A stretch of DNA of 64,000 bases from Bradyrhizobium sp. CB82. Lineage in GTDB: Bacteria > Pseudomonadota > Alphaproteobacteria > Rhizobiales > Xanthobacteraceae. Under the pieces are notes generated by a model. That model was not told the origin of the DNA. It saw only the letters and a program-made list of their open reading frames with translations, and made no database searches. Both the position numbers and the translations under genes were made by a program. Numbering within the stretch: position 1 is the first letter of the stretch; each line of letters starts with the position of its first letter. The stretch spans positions 2,113,001 through 2,177,000 of the forward strand of contig NZ_CP121650.1 of NCBI RefSeq assembly GCF_029714405.1, read 5' to 3'. Positions 28,012 through 36,988 of this stretch are shown here, one piece after another.

Positions 28012-28276
28012 TTTCTTCCTCCTAGATAAGCGGGCCGCGCCGGGCCGGGGCAAAGGCGAATTCTCCGCCAGGATGCGAGCCGAGCTTGCCCGCTGGTGCA
28101 TCCAGAAAAGCAGGCAACGATACGGCCGCGGTATGGCATGGGTACCCGGGCACGACCTTGGAAACCAGCTGAGAGACGACGGGATGGATGGGCACTGCCC
28201 GCCCCACGCACAGGCCCGCGGGGAAAGCGCCGACAATCCATATGGGAGGGGAGAACCGCTCGCCTTCGCTGCTTCC

Positions 28277-29194
28277 TCACGGACGAACTCGGATGATCGT
28301 TTTCCCGCTGATCCGCCGCGTCGGATTGAAAGCGGCGACAGCCTCGTCAAGGGGCGCGATGTTGCCGATGTGTGGACGAAGCCGTCCGTCCCGTACCCGC
28401 TGAATGATCTCACTTAGTTGGGCGCGATCGGACACCAGAACAAAGTCGATGGCCTGGCCGTCGGCGGGCCGCGCTTCGATCGGCCCGGCGATCGTCACCA
28501 GCGTTCCTCCGTTTCGCACCAGGCCAGCGGACCGTTTCCCGATCTCGCCCCCGATAACGTCGAAAACCAGATGGACCGCGCCGACGCCTTCGAGATCGTC
28601 GTTCTCCAGGTTGACGAACTCCTGTGCGCCGAAGTCGAGCGCCTTCTGACGGTCGGCGGCGCGTCCCGTGCCGATGACGTAGGCACCGGCCTCTCGTGCG
28701 AGCTGCGTCACCATCGAGCCGACCGCGCCGGCCGAGCCGTGCACGAGAATGCTCTGCCCCGCCTGAAGGCGACCGTGCACGAACAGTCCCTGCCAAGCGG
28801 TCAGCCCCGGCATGGCCACCGCTGCCCCCACCGAGAAATCGACGTCGCCCGGCAGCGGTGCGAGATTACGTGCCTCCACGGCCACATACTCGGCCAGGGT
28901 GCCACCGCGATACGAGTCCGAGAGACCGAACACCCGTTGTCCCACCGACAGTCCGGTGGTGCCATAGCCGAGAGCGGTGACGACACCGGCCAGCTCCTGG
29001 CCGGGAATCGTCGGCGACCGGTCACGGTCGAGGCGATCGGTCCAGGTTGAAGGCCACGTCAGCTCACCCGAGGTGAACCCAGACGCATGAACCTGAACGA
29101 GGACGTCGTTTATCGCTGCCTGCGGTTCTGGCCGTTCCACTAGCTTCATAGCCGCCGTTCCCGCAGCCTGATCCGTCACAACGATCGCTTTCAT
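28277..29194 (-). CDS. MDR-family NADP-dependent oxidoreductase, second copy
   Basis: The 305-residue protein is a close paralogue of 10397-11314, differing mainly at scattered surface positions. It has PGQELAGVV and HGSAGAVGSMVTQLA as fold markers and no structural-zinc cysteines. AAGGAG lies eight bases before the ATG. It lies 92 bases after the MFS gene on the same strand and is followed by GST, so it is likely co-expressed with export and conjugation functions. Identical length and high similarity point to a recent duplication. Confidence 0.87.
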   Translation of the reverse strand: MKAIVVTDQAAGTAAMKLVERPEPQAAINDVLVQVHASGFTSGELTWPSTWTDRLDRDRSPTIPGQELAGVVTALGYGTTGLSVGQRVFGLSDSYRGGTLAEYVAVEARNLAPLPGDVDFSVGAAVAMPGLTAWQGLFVHGRLQAGQSILVHGSAGAVGSMVTQLAREAGAYVIGTGRAADRQKALDFGAQEFVNLENDDLEGVGAVHLVFDVIGGEIGKRSAGLVRNGGTLVTIAGPIEARPADGQAIDFVLVSDRAQLSEIIQRVRDGRLRPHIGNIAPLDEAVAAFNPTRRISGKTIIRVRP

Positions 29195-29286
29195 GGAATG
29201 ATCTCCTTATCGGTTCATTGCTGGTATGTTGCGGCGATAATCTGCGCTTCAACAGAACAAGGCGGCGCCGAGGACAGCGACGAGTC

Positions 29287-30564
29287 TCATGACAGTGTTT
29301 CCTGTACTGGTGAACCGGCAGCGTGCGAGCCGTGGCACGTGCTCTTTCCCGTCCTGTCGGTGTGCGGATCGCGTGCACCGAGAACGGTGAGCAGGGTGGC
29401 GACGACGGCAAGTCCGGCGTATCCGAGCGTGATCTGCAGTAGCGAGAACGCATTGGAAAGTTGTCCGGAGATGAAGCTGGGGAAGGCGGCGCCGCTGTAG
29501 CAGAGAAGGTAGATCGCGCTGAAGATTGGTGCCCGTTCGGCGAGCGTGCTGCCGTGCAGCAGGCCGCGTGTGGCGGCGCTGATGGCGATGCCCTGGCCGG
29601 CACCGGCAACCATGGTCGCGGTGATGAACAACACCAGTGTGCCGGCTAAGATTGCAGTGCTGATGCCGATCATTCCGGCCATGAAGGTGATCATACCGAC
29701 GCGTTGGGCTACCGCGGATGTGAACCAGCCACCAATGGGAGCGCCGAGAACGCTGGGGGTCATATAGGCAGCGAACACTAGCCCGAGGATCAACGGGCTG
29801 CGGGTGTGGAGTTCATCTTGTACAAGCGCAGGCATGAATGCTTGGTAGAAGCCCCCGCTGGCCCAAGTGGCCAGAAAGACCGCCGCCGCGACAGGGAGCA
29901 GATGCCTGACCCGCGCCGGTACGCTGACCTGGGGTAACAGCGATCGCCAAGCGCCCGGAGTTGGAGTTGCTGTTTCCGGACTGATTGTGACGAGTGCAAC
30001 AGACAGTAATAGGAAGCAAACGCAGACGAGATAGATGAGTTCGCGCGGCCAGGGGCCGAACTCAACGAGCGCGCCGGATGCTATGGCGCCGATAGCGACG
30101 CCGAGCATCGGTCCTTGGCTCGTGACAACGGACGCCAACCACTCCGGTCTGCTGGGTGCCGCATCGACGATGTAGGAGGTCAGACTGCTGCCAGCCAACC
30201 CGGTGCCGAGGCCCACGAGGAGCCGGCCGGCCAGCAGAGTGTCGATGTCGTGCACATTCAGCAACAGCAGACACCCCAGCAGGAGAAGACCGAGGCTAGT
30301 GATCGCAGTGACCCGGCGGCCCAGATGATTGGACAGCCGTCCCAGTACCAACAGTGCGGTTATGGTGCCGACGGCGTACGCGACGACGGCCATCGAAATA
30401 CCGGCGTTAGTGAACCCGTCTTCTGTCCGGTAGGTGTTGTAAAGGGGGATCGGAGCGGCCGCAGCGGCGAATGAGACCACCAAGGAAACTACCGCTGATA
30501 AAAATGCCCGCGGGAGCATTCCGCTCCGGTGAGACTGGCTGATCACTGGTGGCAAGTTTTGCAT
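29287..30564 (-). CDS. MFS drug-type exporter
   Basis: The protein has about 425 residues from the ATG at 30564; an upstream in-frame ATG at 30636 would add a polar extension. Twelve hydrophobic helices are visible, with the MFS loop 2-3 signature LGRLSNHLGRRVTAI and the helix 5 pattern GPMLGVAIGAI. It belongs to the drug/proton antiporter group. The last 30 residues are polar. Leftward orientation with the MDR oxidoreductase, GST and PNPOx-fold genes suggests one detoxification operon or regulon. The substrate is unknown. Confidence 0.88.
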   Translation of the reverse strand: MQNLPPVISQSHRSGMLPRAFLSAVVSLVVSFAAAAAPIPLYNTYRTEDGFTNAGISMAVVAYAVGTITALLVLGRLSNHLGRRVTAITSLGLLLLGCLLLLNVHDIDTLLAGRLLVGLGTGLAGSSLTSYIVDAAPSRPEWLASVVTSQGPMLGVAIGAIASGALVEFGPWPRELIYLVCVCFLLLSVALVTISPETATPTPGAWRSLLPQVSVPARVRHLLPVAAAVFLATWASGGFYQAFMPALVQDELHTRSPLILGLVFAAYMTPSVLGAPIGGWFTSAVAQRVGMITFMAGMIGISTAILAGTLVLFITATMVAGAGQGIAISAATRGLLHGSTLAERAPIFSAIYLLCYSGAAFPSFISGQLSNAFSLLQITLGYAGLAVVATLLTVLGARDPHTDRTGKSTCHGSHAAGSPVQETLS

Positions 30565-30635
30565 CGAGTAGCGAATCGGTCGTCTTCCAAAGAATTCGGG
30601 CGCGCAGGTCCGAGTTCTCCGATTGGTTTGCTTCA

Positions 30636-31050
30636 CTAGGTGGCGGTGATATTGGTGCCAAGCTGACGAGTGGCTCCATCGCTGAGAGCTGCCACAGCCG
30701 TCCTTTGGTTATTGTCGATCAGGTACTGCCATCGTCGATCCGCGCGGCGTATGACGCCGCTCGCTGAGCCTCCAACGTATTTGCGACTTAGACCTTTGTC
30801 ATCAATTGACCGATCCAGCACGATCAGGGCGAAATCGCCGGCAACGTACACGTGACGCGCGCTGGCCTTGAGCGGCTCGCACTCGAGTCGGGCGGCGATT
30901 TCGGTGGTAGTAGTTCGTCCGTCTCTCGTGATGAAGATGGGCTTTGGGTCATACACTGGCATCGTCGCGCTGACCTTCGGAGTGAAAACGCTCGAGCAGC
31001 GACGTCAGAATGTCTTCGGGTTTGGAAGCGAGCGGATTGGATCCGGACAT
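30636..31050 (-). pseudogene. SnoaL-like (ketosteroid isomerase fold) protein, frameshifted
   Basis: From an ATG at 31050 (AGGAGA ahead) the frame reads MSGSNPLASKPEDILTSLLE then RFHSE. The matching continuation is in another frame: MPVYDPKPIFITRDGRTTTT through ARHVYVAGDFALIVLDRS to RRADRRWQYLIDNN. Together they give a single SnoaL-like/DUF4440 fold with one indel near 30960-30985. The extreme C-terminus is also diverged. It is probably inactive. Confidence 0.6.
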
Positions 31051-31495
31051 CAGGGTCTCCTGCTCGTGCTGACTGAAACGGTTGTCCTGGTCGTTATTCG
31101 ACTGAGTGGCTGTCAAGGTCGCAGCGCGGCTCGCAAGTTTCCAATAGCCAATACTTATGGTTTCCATAGCGGGGGGAATTGTGCGGCGACAGTCCTCAAT
31201 CCCGTTCTTAGATCAAGACAAGTTGCTTAGCCGCGGCTGTGTCATCTACGTTAACCGAAAGCGTTGATCTTCGGCGGGCGTAGAGCGGTGCTTCTGTGTC
31301 CTCCGTCCGATCCGCAGCTACCGGTCGCCCCCGATTGACCAAGCAGATTTTTTGCTGACCTCCAAAGATTAAAGGTCAAGGCTGACTTCCCATGGCGGTC
31401 GACACGCAACCATCTCCTCGCATGGAGCCTCCGACACGCCTGGCTCCGTCTCCTATCGATGGAGCCGTATCACTGAGGGTCTTCCTTCGAGTTTC
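31051..31495. other. Gap upstream of bfd
   Basis: About 450 bases with no convincing gene. Holds a TGACCT...AGGTCA inverted repeat (arms six bases, 11 apart) near 31352-31374, and GGCTCC...GGAGCC near 31440-31464. Either could be a regulatory site for bfd. No clear Irr box is visible here. Confidence 0.35.
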
Positions 31496-31720
31496 ATGAT
31501 CATCTGCTCCTGTGTCCTCAGCGACGGGGATCTTCGCCACGCAGTGAACACGGCTGACGCCGCGCTGCGCAATGCCAAGCAGATCTATGGGCACCCCGAT
31601 TGCAGCGCCGAATGCGGCCGCTGTGCGCACACCATGAGGACGATTATCGACGAAGCGTACAGGGAGCGTGCACTAGCCTGTCAGGCTGGCTGCCCGCATG
31701 CTGGGACCAAGGATGAATGA
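31496..31720 (+). CDS. bfd: Bacterioferritin-associated ferredoxin
   Basis: The 74-residue BFD-like protein has 2Fe-2S ligands in the order C4-x-C6 and C40-x2-C43 (CSAECGRC). It reduces iron stored in bacterioferritin and so releases it to the cytoplasm. The gene lies 157 bases before bfr on the same strand. The C-terminal 20 residues after the cluster site include two more cysteines (CQAGC), which is not typical and may be non-conserved tail. Confidence 0.85.
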   Translation: MIICSCVLSDGDLRHAVNTADAALRNAKQIYGHPDCSAECGRCAHTMRTIIDEAYRERALACQAGCPHAGTKDE

Positions 31721-31819
31721 GCCCAAACTCGCGTCGAAAATTGCCTTGGGTTCCCTTGATTTGCTGGACAGGCGTCTCCCGGTTTCATGCCCAGAGAATG
31801 CCTGTCTGCTTGTTCTTCG

Positions 31820-31835
31820 TCAGAATCGTTCTAGA
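31820..31835 (+). promoter_or_regulatory. Candidate Irr box (iron control element)
   Basis: TCAGAATCGTTCTAGA closely follows the rhizobial iron-control-element pattern of AGAA-TTCT arms around three bases. It lies about 43 bases before the bfr start, in the bfd-bfr gap. Irr represses or activates iron-storage genes by haem/iron status in Bradyrhizobium. Assignment rests on motif and context. Confidence 0.55.
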
Positions 31836-31877
31836 CTTGCGACGGTCAAGAACGGGCCTCAAGTCTTGGAGTTCATC

Positions 31878-32366
31878 ATGCAGGGCGACCCGAAAGTCAT
31901 CGAGTATCTCAACAAAGCACTGCGTCACGAGCTCACGGCAATTAATCAGTACTGGCTGCACTACCGCTTCCTGAATAATTGGGGTCTCCTAGAGATGGCT
32001 AAGGTCTGGCGCAAGGAGTCCATCGAGGAGATGGAGCACGCTGACAAGCTCACCGACCGCATCATCTTCTTCGATGGTTTCCCAAACATGCAGGTGCTCG
32101 ATCCCCTGCGCATCGGCCAGAACGTCAAGGAGATTATCGAGTGCGATCTCGCCGCGGAGATGAGCGCGCGTGCCCTCTATGAGGAAGCGGCGACCTATTC
32201 CCACAGCGTAAAGGACTACGTCGCGCGCGACCTGTTCGAGACGCTGATGAGCGATGAGGAACATCACATCGACTTCCTCGAAACCCAGCTCGATCTAATC
32301 GGCCGCATCGGCCTCGAGCTCTACACCCAGAAGCATGTCGGCGGGCTCAAGACCGAAGAGCACTGA
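31878..32366 (+). CDS. bfr: Bacterioferritin
   Basis: The 162-residue protein is the normal size. Ferroxidase ligands are at E18, E51 and H54, with the haem-ligand Met at M52 (EEMEHAD), and E94 and E127-type glutamates in the second helix pair ([13 protein letters not shown] and [13 protein letters not shown]). GGAG lies six bases before the ATG. It forms a 24-mer that oxidises and stores iron. Genes bfd and bfr in tandem, with a likely Irr site between, form an iron-storage and release unit. Confidence 0.95.
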   Translation: MQGDPKVIEYLNKALRHELTAINQYWLHYRFLNNWGLLEMAKVWRKESIEEMEHADKLTDRIIFFDGFPNMQVLDPLRIGQNVKEIIECDLAAEMSARALYEEAATYSHSVKDYVARDLFETLMSDEEHHIDFLETQLDLIGRIGLELYTQKHVGGLKTEEH

Positions 32367-32464
32367 ATTGTTGCGCGGTCCACGGCAATCGAAGAGGTGT
32401 GGCGACGAGCAGCTGTAGCGATTGGTGCCGCTCACGCTTCAGTTGTGCTCGATCACAGGCAGCC

Positions 32465-32736
32465 GTGCGCTTTGCGACCACGACGTTCCAGCGCCGCGGA
32501 TGCCGGTTCATGGAGGGCCGTGGTTTCGCCACCGGCAAATGACGAGTTTTCCATGATTGCCGACCGGGTCCGTGCGACGAGCCCGGGGTATTCCGTCCTT
32601 CCTCTCGTCAGAATTGAAACCACTTCAATTTTACGGCTTCTTTCTCCCGCTCATGTCTTTGCTGATCCGCCTTGGGAGCCAGGAAGAGATCAGGAACACA
32701 TATCGTGGGAAATACGAGCTGATCTCCGGGCCGTAG
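32465..32736 (+). pseudogene. PNPOx-fold protein copy, frameshifted and truncated
   Basis: Successive frames read FQRRGCRFMEGRGFATGK, then EFSMIADRVRATSPG and RIETTSILRLLSPAHVFADP, then SQEEIRNTYRGKYELISGP-stop. They align in order with the second half of the intact gene at 26813-27283 (FQRRGYRFKGRAL, LMIADWVRATNG, KIETTSISPLLSPAHVFARP, SQDEIRSTYYQKYG). At least two indels are present. Confidence 0.75.
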
Positions 32737-32799
32737 TAATCAGAAGCGCGCTCGGCGCAATACGATATGCTGCGTGGCAATTCAGGTTCTCGAGGTCTT

Positions 32800-33777
32800 A
32801 TGTCTCAAGTCGACTGGTTGAGTCATCTCCTGCAAATCATCACCGTTACCGGCCAGCTTGAGGTCCGCTGCGCCTACGGCGCGCCATGGCGTGTTATCTG
32901 GCCTAGGGCGGCGGCGAACGAGATCCCCTACCATGTCATAGTCAAGGGCCGGGCGATTTTCGAGGACCCTGAATCGAGAACGGTGCAGGAGCTTGGGAGC
33001 GGGGATATCGTGCTGCTCCCTCACGGTTCGGCGCATGTGCTGCACGACGGCAGCGGAAAAACGCCAATCAACACGCACGAAAGCAGGGGCTCCGCAGGAT
33101 GGATGTTGAGCGAGAACAATGGACGGGGTGAGCAACTAGATCTGCTGTGCGGACGATTTTTCGTCGTGCCACCCCATGATCGATTAGTTCGCAATTACCT
33201 GCCAGCAAATCTGGTCGTGCGGGCTCTGAAAAACCACGAGGAAGAGGACATCGCGTCGGCATCGAGCCAACTTTCCGGACTGGTCAGCCTAATGCGAATG
33301 GAGTCCGTTGAGGATAGAGCGGGAGGACGCGCCATTCTGAACGCCCTTTCTTCGGTCTTGTTCACTCTCGTTCTCCGCGCCGCGAGCGAAGCCGGCAAAT
33401 CCACCGAAGGCTTATTGGCCCTTGCTGGAAATCCGAGATTGGCAGCCGCCATTGCTGCGATGTTCGCTGATCCGGCGCGACCCTGGAAGCTTCCCGACCT
33501 CGCCGATCTATGCGGCATGTCACGCGCAACATTCATGCGCCAATTTCAGGACAAGTTAGGCCGCTCCGCCCTCGACCTGTTGACCGATCTTCGCATGAGC
33601 ATGGCGGCCAACGAGCTCAAGAAGCCAAGGATCAGCACGGAAGCTGTGGCTGAGATGGTCGGGTATCAATCGGTTTCGGCCTTCCGGCGTGTGTTTGCGG
33701 AGAGGATGGGGATGACACCGGGGGAATGGCGCCGACTGGCGCACAACGGGGATGAGTCCGAACCGTCGCCAGAATGA
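32800..33777 (+). CDS. AraC-family regulator with cupin sensor domain
   Basis: The protein has 325 residues from the ATG at 32800 (CGAGG ahead); an upstream in-frame ATG at 32767 is less likely. The sensor half has GDIVLLPHGSAHVLHDG, a cupin_6-type strand pair. The DNA-binding half reads DLADLCGMSRATFMRQFQDK and EAVAEMVGYQSVSAFRRVFA. The nitroreductase, AhpD-like and azoreductase genes follow in the same direction, and the 93-base gap to the first contains a symmetric site (33824-33842). It is the likely regulator of that cluster. Confidence 0.9.
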   Translation: MSQVDWLSHLLQIITVTGQLEVRCAYGAPWRVIWPRAAANEIPYHVIVKGRAIFEDPESRTVQELGSGDIVLLPHGSAHVLHDGSGKTPINTHESRGSAGWMLSENNGRGEQLDLLCGRFFVVPPHDRLVRNYLPANLVVRALKNHEEEDIASASSQLSGLVSLMRMESVEDRAGGRAILNALSSVLFTLVLRAASEAGKSTEGLLALAGNPRLAAAIAAMFADPARPWKLPDLADLCGMSRATFMRQFQDKLGRSALDLLTDLRMSMAANELKKPRISTEAVAEMVGYQSVSAFRRVFAERMGMTPGEWRRLAHNGDESEPSPE

Positions 33778-33823
33778 TCCTTTTGAGCACCAATTTGAGC
33801 CAATAGAGGCTCGAAACGATCAT

Positions 33824-33842
33824 GCCCAACGGTAAATTGGGC
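33824..33842 (+). promoter_or_regulatory. Inverted repeat before the nitroreductase gene
   Basis: Arms GCCCAA and TTGGGC are seven bases apart, about 30 bases before the nitroreductase start. Candidate operator for the upstream AraC protein or for another dimeric regulator. Confidence 0.3.
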
Positions 33843-33870
33843 TCCGTCACTTGATAAACGGAGCAACCCA

Positions 33871-34554
33871 ATGAACCAAGCCGCTACAACTGTTGCCGCT
33901 GCCGATCCGGAGCCCTGCCGTTCGCTTGGGCGGCCGCTGGCAAACGCCGTAATCGAAACCATTCTGAGCCGCAGTGCTGCGAAGTATTACGACGCGACGG
34001 CCGTCCTCAGCGACGATCAGATCCGCGAACTCGTGCGGATCGGTACGTCAGCGCCGACATCCTTCCATCTGCAGAACTGGCGCTTCATCGCCGTGCGCTC
34101 ACCCGAAGCAAAGGCACGGCTGCTTCCGATTGCGTGGAATCAGCCCGCAATCACCGAAGCAGCCGTGACCTTCATCATCGTCGGCCAATTGGCCGATGCC
34201 AGCACGGTCCCTGAGCGCCTGGCTCCGGTCGTGGAAGCTGGGATCATGCCGGCACATCTGGTGCCGGAATGGGAGGGGCCTGCCCGCGGCTTGTACGACA
34301 ATCATCCGCAGCGCCAGCGCGACGAGGCCGTGCGCTCCGCGAGCTTCGGCGCCGCAGCTATCATCTATGCGGCCCGCTCGCTAGGCCTGGGGTCGACACC
34401 GATGATCGGTTTCGATTCGGAAGCCGTGCACAAAGAGTTCGGCCTGGCCGAACACGAAATTCCGGTCATGCTGTTGACCGTCGGGCCGGAGCGGGCCGGC
34501 AACTGGCCGCAGAAGCCGCGTCTGCCCGTGGCCGACGTGCTGCACTTCGCATAA
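33871..34554 (+). CDS. Nitroreductase family flavoprotein
   Basis: The 227-residue protein carries the family landmarks: SRSAAKYYDATAVLSDDQIR, APTSFHLQNWRFIAVRS, and the second FMN region GLGSTPMIGFDSEAVHKEFG. Nitroreductases use NAD(P)H and FMN to reduce nitro compounds, quinones or related electrophiles in the cytoplasm. The next gene follows after 36 bases. The presence of a nitroreductase, an AhpD-like peroxidase and an azoreductase behind one AraC gene points to an inducible response to electrophiles or oxidants. Confidence 0.9.
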   Translation: MNQAATTVAAADPEPCRSLGRPLANAVIETILSRSAAKYYDATAVLSDDQIRELVRIGTSAPTSFHLQNWRFIAVRSPEAKARLLPIAWNQPAITEAAVTFIIVGQLADASTVPERLAPVVEAGIMPAHLVPEWEGPARGLYDNHPQRQRDEAVRSASFGAAAIIYAARSLGLGSTPMIGFDSEAVHKEFGLAEHEIPVMLLTVGPERAGNWPQKPRLPVADVLHFA

Positions 34555-34590
34555 CCAACTCTGAAATCAATCATTCAAGGAAAAAATATC

Positions 34591-35136
34591 ATGACCAGAG
34601 CCACCGCTCTGAAGCCCGAACAGGTGCCGGCTGAATCGAAACCGATACTCGATGCGTTCACCAAGAACATCGGGTTCACGCCAAACATGATGGCGACTTT
34701 CGCGCAAAGCCCGATCGCGTTCAACGCATGGGCCGCTCTGCTGGGCTCCTTGAGCAAGGTGCTGGACGTCAAGACCCGCGACAGCATCGGCCTTGCCGTC
34801 TCCGAGGTGAACGGCTGCAACTACTGCCTGTCGGTGCACAGCTTCACGGCGGAGCATATGGCCAAGCTGCCGGCCGAAGACATTGTTCTCGCCCGAAAGG
34901 GTCATGCCAGGGATCCAAAGCGGGATGCCGCCGTCCAGCTTGCACGCAAGATCATCGAGGCCCGTGGCCACGTCACAGACGCCGATCTGCAGGCCGTCCG
35001 CGATGCGGGCTACACGGACGCGAACATCATGGAGATCGTCGCGCTTGTGGCCATGTACTCGCTGACGAACTTCTTCAACAACGTGTTCAATCCCGACAAG
35101 GACTTCCCCGCAGTCGCACCGGCCGGCTCGATCTGA
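34591..35136 (+). CDS. AhpD-like / carboxymuconolactone decarboxylase family protein
   Basis: The 181-residue all-helical protein has the redox motif EVNGCNYCLSVH (CxxC plus His), the signature of AhpD-like peroxidase-related enzymes. AAGGAAA lies about seven bases before the ATG. It may recycle peroxiredoxins or reduce peroxides directly. Position between nitroreductase and azoreductase supports a role in oxidant or electrophile stress. Confidence 0.9.
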   Translation: MTRATALKPEQVPAESKPILDAFTKNIGFTPNMMATFAQSPIAFNAWAALLGSLSKVLDVKTRDSIGLAVSEVNGCNYCLSVHSFTAEHMAKLPAEDIVLARKGHARDPKRDAAVQLARKIIEARGHVTDADLQAVRDAGYTDANIMEIVALVAMYSLTNFFNNVFNPDKDFPAVAPAGSI

Positions 35137-35217
35137 GCCTGCCAGTGGTATCAACCGCCTCCAAGAAGCTATGGAGGCGGTTGATGCAAGACCTTCCTAG
35201 CCATTTGGATCCCTCGC

Positions 35218-35847
35218 ATGAATATCCTCCATATTGACAGCAGTCCTCGCCCGAAATCGCATAGCCGTGAGCTTTCGGCGGCGATCGTCAAAAAGCTTCT
35301 TCAGGTTGCGCCTGATGCGAGCATCAGGAGGCGTGATCTTGGAGCTGATCCTCTGCCTCACGCCACGGCTGACTACGCGGATACGCTGTCATCGCCGGCC
35401 ACACTGGCGGCACCGCTAAAGGGCGCTTTGGACCTTGCCGAAACGCTCATTCGGGAAGTCGAGGCGGCCGATGTGATTGTCATTGGAACGCCGATGCACA
35501 ACTTCACTATCCCTTCGGTTCTCAAAGCGTGGATCGATCAGGTCCTACGCGTGGGCCGCACGATGGAGTCAACGCCCGCCGGGAAGGTGGGAATGATTCC
35601 GGATCGTCCGGTCTTCATCGGCGTCGCTTCCGGCGGCGTCTTTACCGGGCAGCGAGGAAATCAACCCGATTTTCTCACGCCCTATCTGACGCTGGCACTG
35701 AACTCTATTGGGTTAAAGACGCTGCAATTCCTTCCGCTGCAGGCCACCGCGTTTATCGAAGAGGGCCAAGCTACGCTAGCGAGCGAGAAGGTAATTGACG
35801 CTATCGACTTGACAGTCGTGCGAGAGCTTCGAGACGTAGCTGCTTGA
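35218..35847 (+). CDS. FMN-dependent NADH-azoreductase family protein
   Basis: The 209-residue flavodoxin-fold protein starts MNILHIDSSPRPKSHSRELS with the phosphate-binding loop, then VIVIGTPMHNFTIPSVLKAW with the FMN-contact MHNF, and GVFTGQRGNQPDFLTPYL. These enzymes reduce quinones and azo bonds with NADH. It is the third gene in the AraC-linked cluster, 81 bases after the AhpD-like gene. Confidence 0.9.
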   Translation: MNILHIDSSPRPKSHSRELSAAIVKKLLQVAPDASIRRRDLGADPLPHATADYADTLSSPATLAAPLKGALDLAETLIREVEAADVIVIGTPMHNFTIPSVLKAWIDQVLRVGRTMESTPAGKVGMIPDRPVFIGVASGGVFTGQRGNQPDFLTPYLTLALNSIGLKTLQFLPLQATAFIEEGQATLASEKVIDAIDLTVVRELRDVAA

Positions 35848-36004
35848 TCAGCCGTGCTCGCGAGGATCGCCAGACTGTATCGCAATGCTCTCCGTGCTCC
35901 GGACAAAGTCGCACCGGCGGCATTCTGAAGGTCCATGGCAAGCCTTGACAAGCGCCCGTTTAACCTACGGCCCCCCGCGGGAATATCAAACATGAGGTCT
36001 TCCG

Positions 36005-36463
36005 ATGATTAGTACGCTTCCGCAAATCGGCGACAGGATCACCGACAAATCAGCATCGCCCGATGAAAGCACCGTTCGCGAATGGATCGGAGCAGATGGC
36101 TTCGAATACTGGGCCAAGCTGCGGACCTGGATCGATGAATCCTACCCAGAAGTTTTCGCGCCGGATTGGCTCTACGGTGGAAAGAACCGCGGTTGGTCCC
36201 TGCGTTACAAGAAGACCAAGGCGTTCTGCCATCTGGTGCCGGAATTCCGACGAGTTTCAGCTGTAGTGGTCATGGGTAGAGCAGAGCGAGAAAAGTTTGA
36301 GGAGCGGCGCTATGTTTGGCACCCGCAATTGATCAAACTCTACGATGACGCGAAAACATACATCGACGGAAAATGGCTAACGATTGCCGTCGCATCGGCA
36401 GATGATCTGCATGATGTGACGAAACTTCTGACTATGAAGCGCCCGCAAAAGTCGCGCGGTTGA
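36005..36463 (+). CDS. DUF3788-like protein
   Basis: The 152-residue protein has the central pattern WLYGGKNRGWSLRYKKTKAF, characteristic of the DUF3788 group, a small cytoplasmic fold without known function. GAGG lies a few bases before the ATG. It closes the redox block; the integrative element follows. Confidence 0.75.
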   Translation: MISTLPQIGDRITDKSASPDESTVREWIGADGFEYWAKLRTWIDESYPEVFAPDWLYGGKNRGWSLRYKKTKAFCHLVPEFRRVSAVVVMGRAEREKFEERRYVWHPQLIKLYDDAKTYIDGKWLTIAVASADDLHDVTKLLTMKRPQKSRG

Positions 36464-36670
36464 AGGTCACAAGAATGCTGGTTTTGCCATATCGACTGTC
36501 GCTCCGGGGAGGCGTTTCCAAGCGCCACCGACTTTCCGGCTAGGATCGCCGTATTTAGTGCGTCGATTCTTTCGGCCGTCATTGGGACTCTGCTCGTGCG
36601 GGGCCTAGTATTCTAGGGTGGGCCCGAGGGTGTTCGCGAACCGGCCGTCGGCTGCCGCTTCTTGTGATCA

Positions 36671-36708
36671 GGACACGTTTTAAGGTGTTTAACACGTTAA
36701 AGCGTGTT
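36671..36708 (+). promoter_or_regulatory. Tandem palindromic operators before the XRE gene
   Basis: The perfect-armed AACACGTTAAAGCGTGTT (36691-36708) is preceded by the imperfect ACACGTTTTAAGGTGT (36673-36688). Nearly the same 18-bp palindrome occurs at 50891-50908, and a variant at 51218-51235. Placement at an XRE gene suggests autoregulation. Confidence 0.6.
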
Positions 36709-36742
36709 TTGTTCGGGCCGAGACAATGCATCATCCTGCCGG

Positions 36743-36988
36743 ATGAGGCGGCGTAATCCGGCACATACCAGGCGGTTCCTTGCACGCAATCTTCGACGAC
36801 TTCGTCTGGAGCGATCGTGGTCCCAGTACGATCTCGCCGACGAGACCGGTTTGCGTCAGGGGCTGATCAGCGCTCTCGAGCTCGCGACCGCGAACCCGAC
36901 ATTGGAATCGCTGGACAAGATCGCGTTCGCGCTCGGCGTGGATGTCGCAGCGCTGTTCGCTGCAGCGCCGGCGGCGAAATCGCGCTAG
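36743..36988 (+). CDS. XRE-family regulator
   Basis: The 81-residue helix-turn-helix protein reads FLARNLRRLRLERSWSQYDL then ADETGLRQGLISALELATAN and PTLESLDKIAFALGVDVAAL. Those blocks are the full HTH_3 domain, with nothing beyond it. A GTG at 36704 would extend it by 13 residues but lies inside the operator. It probably represses its own promoter and other element genes via the shared palindrome. It is a shorter relative of the XRE protein at 51680-52021. Confidence 0.8.
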   Translation: MRRRNPAHTRRFLARNLRRLRLERSWSQYDLADETGLRQGLISALELATANPTLESLDKIAFALGVDVAALFAAAPAAKSR

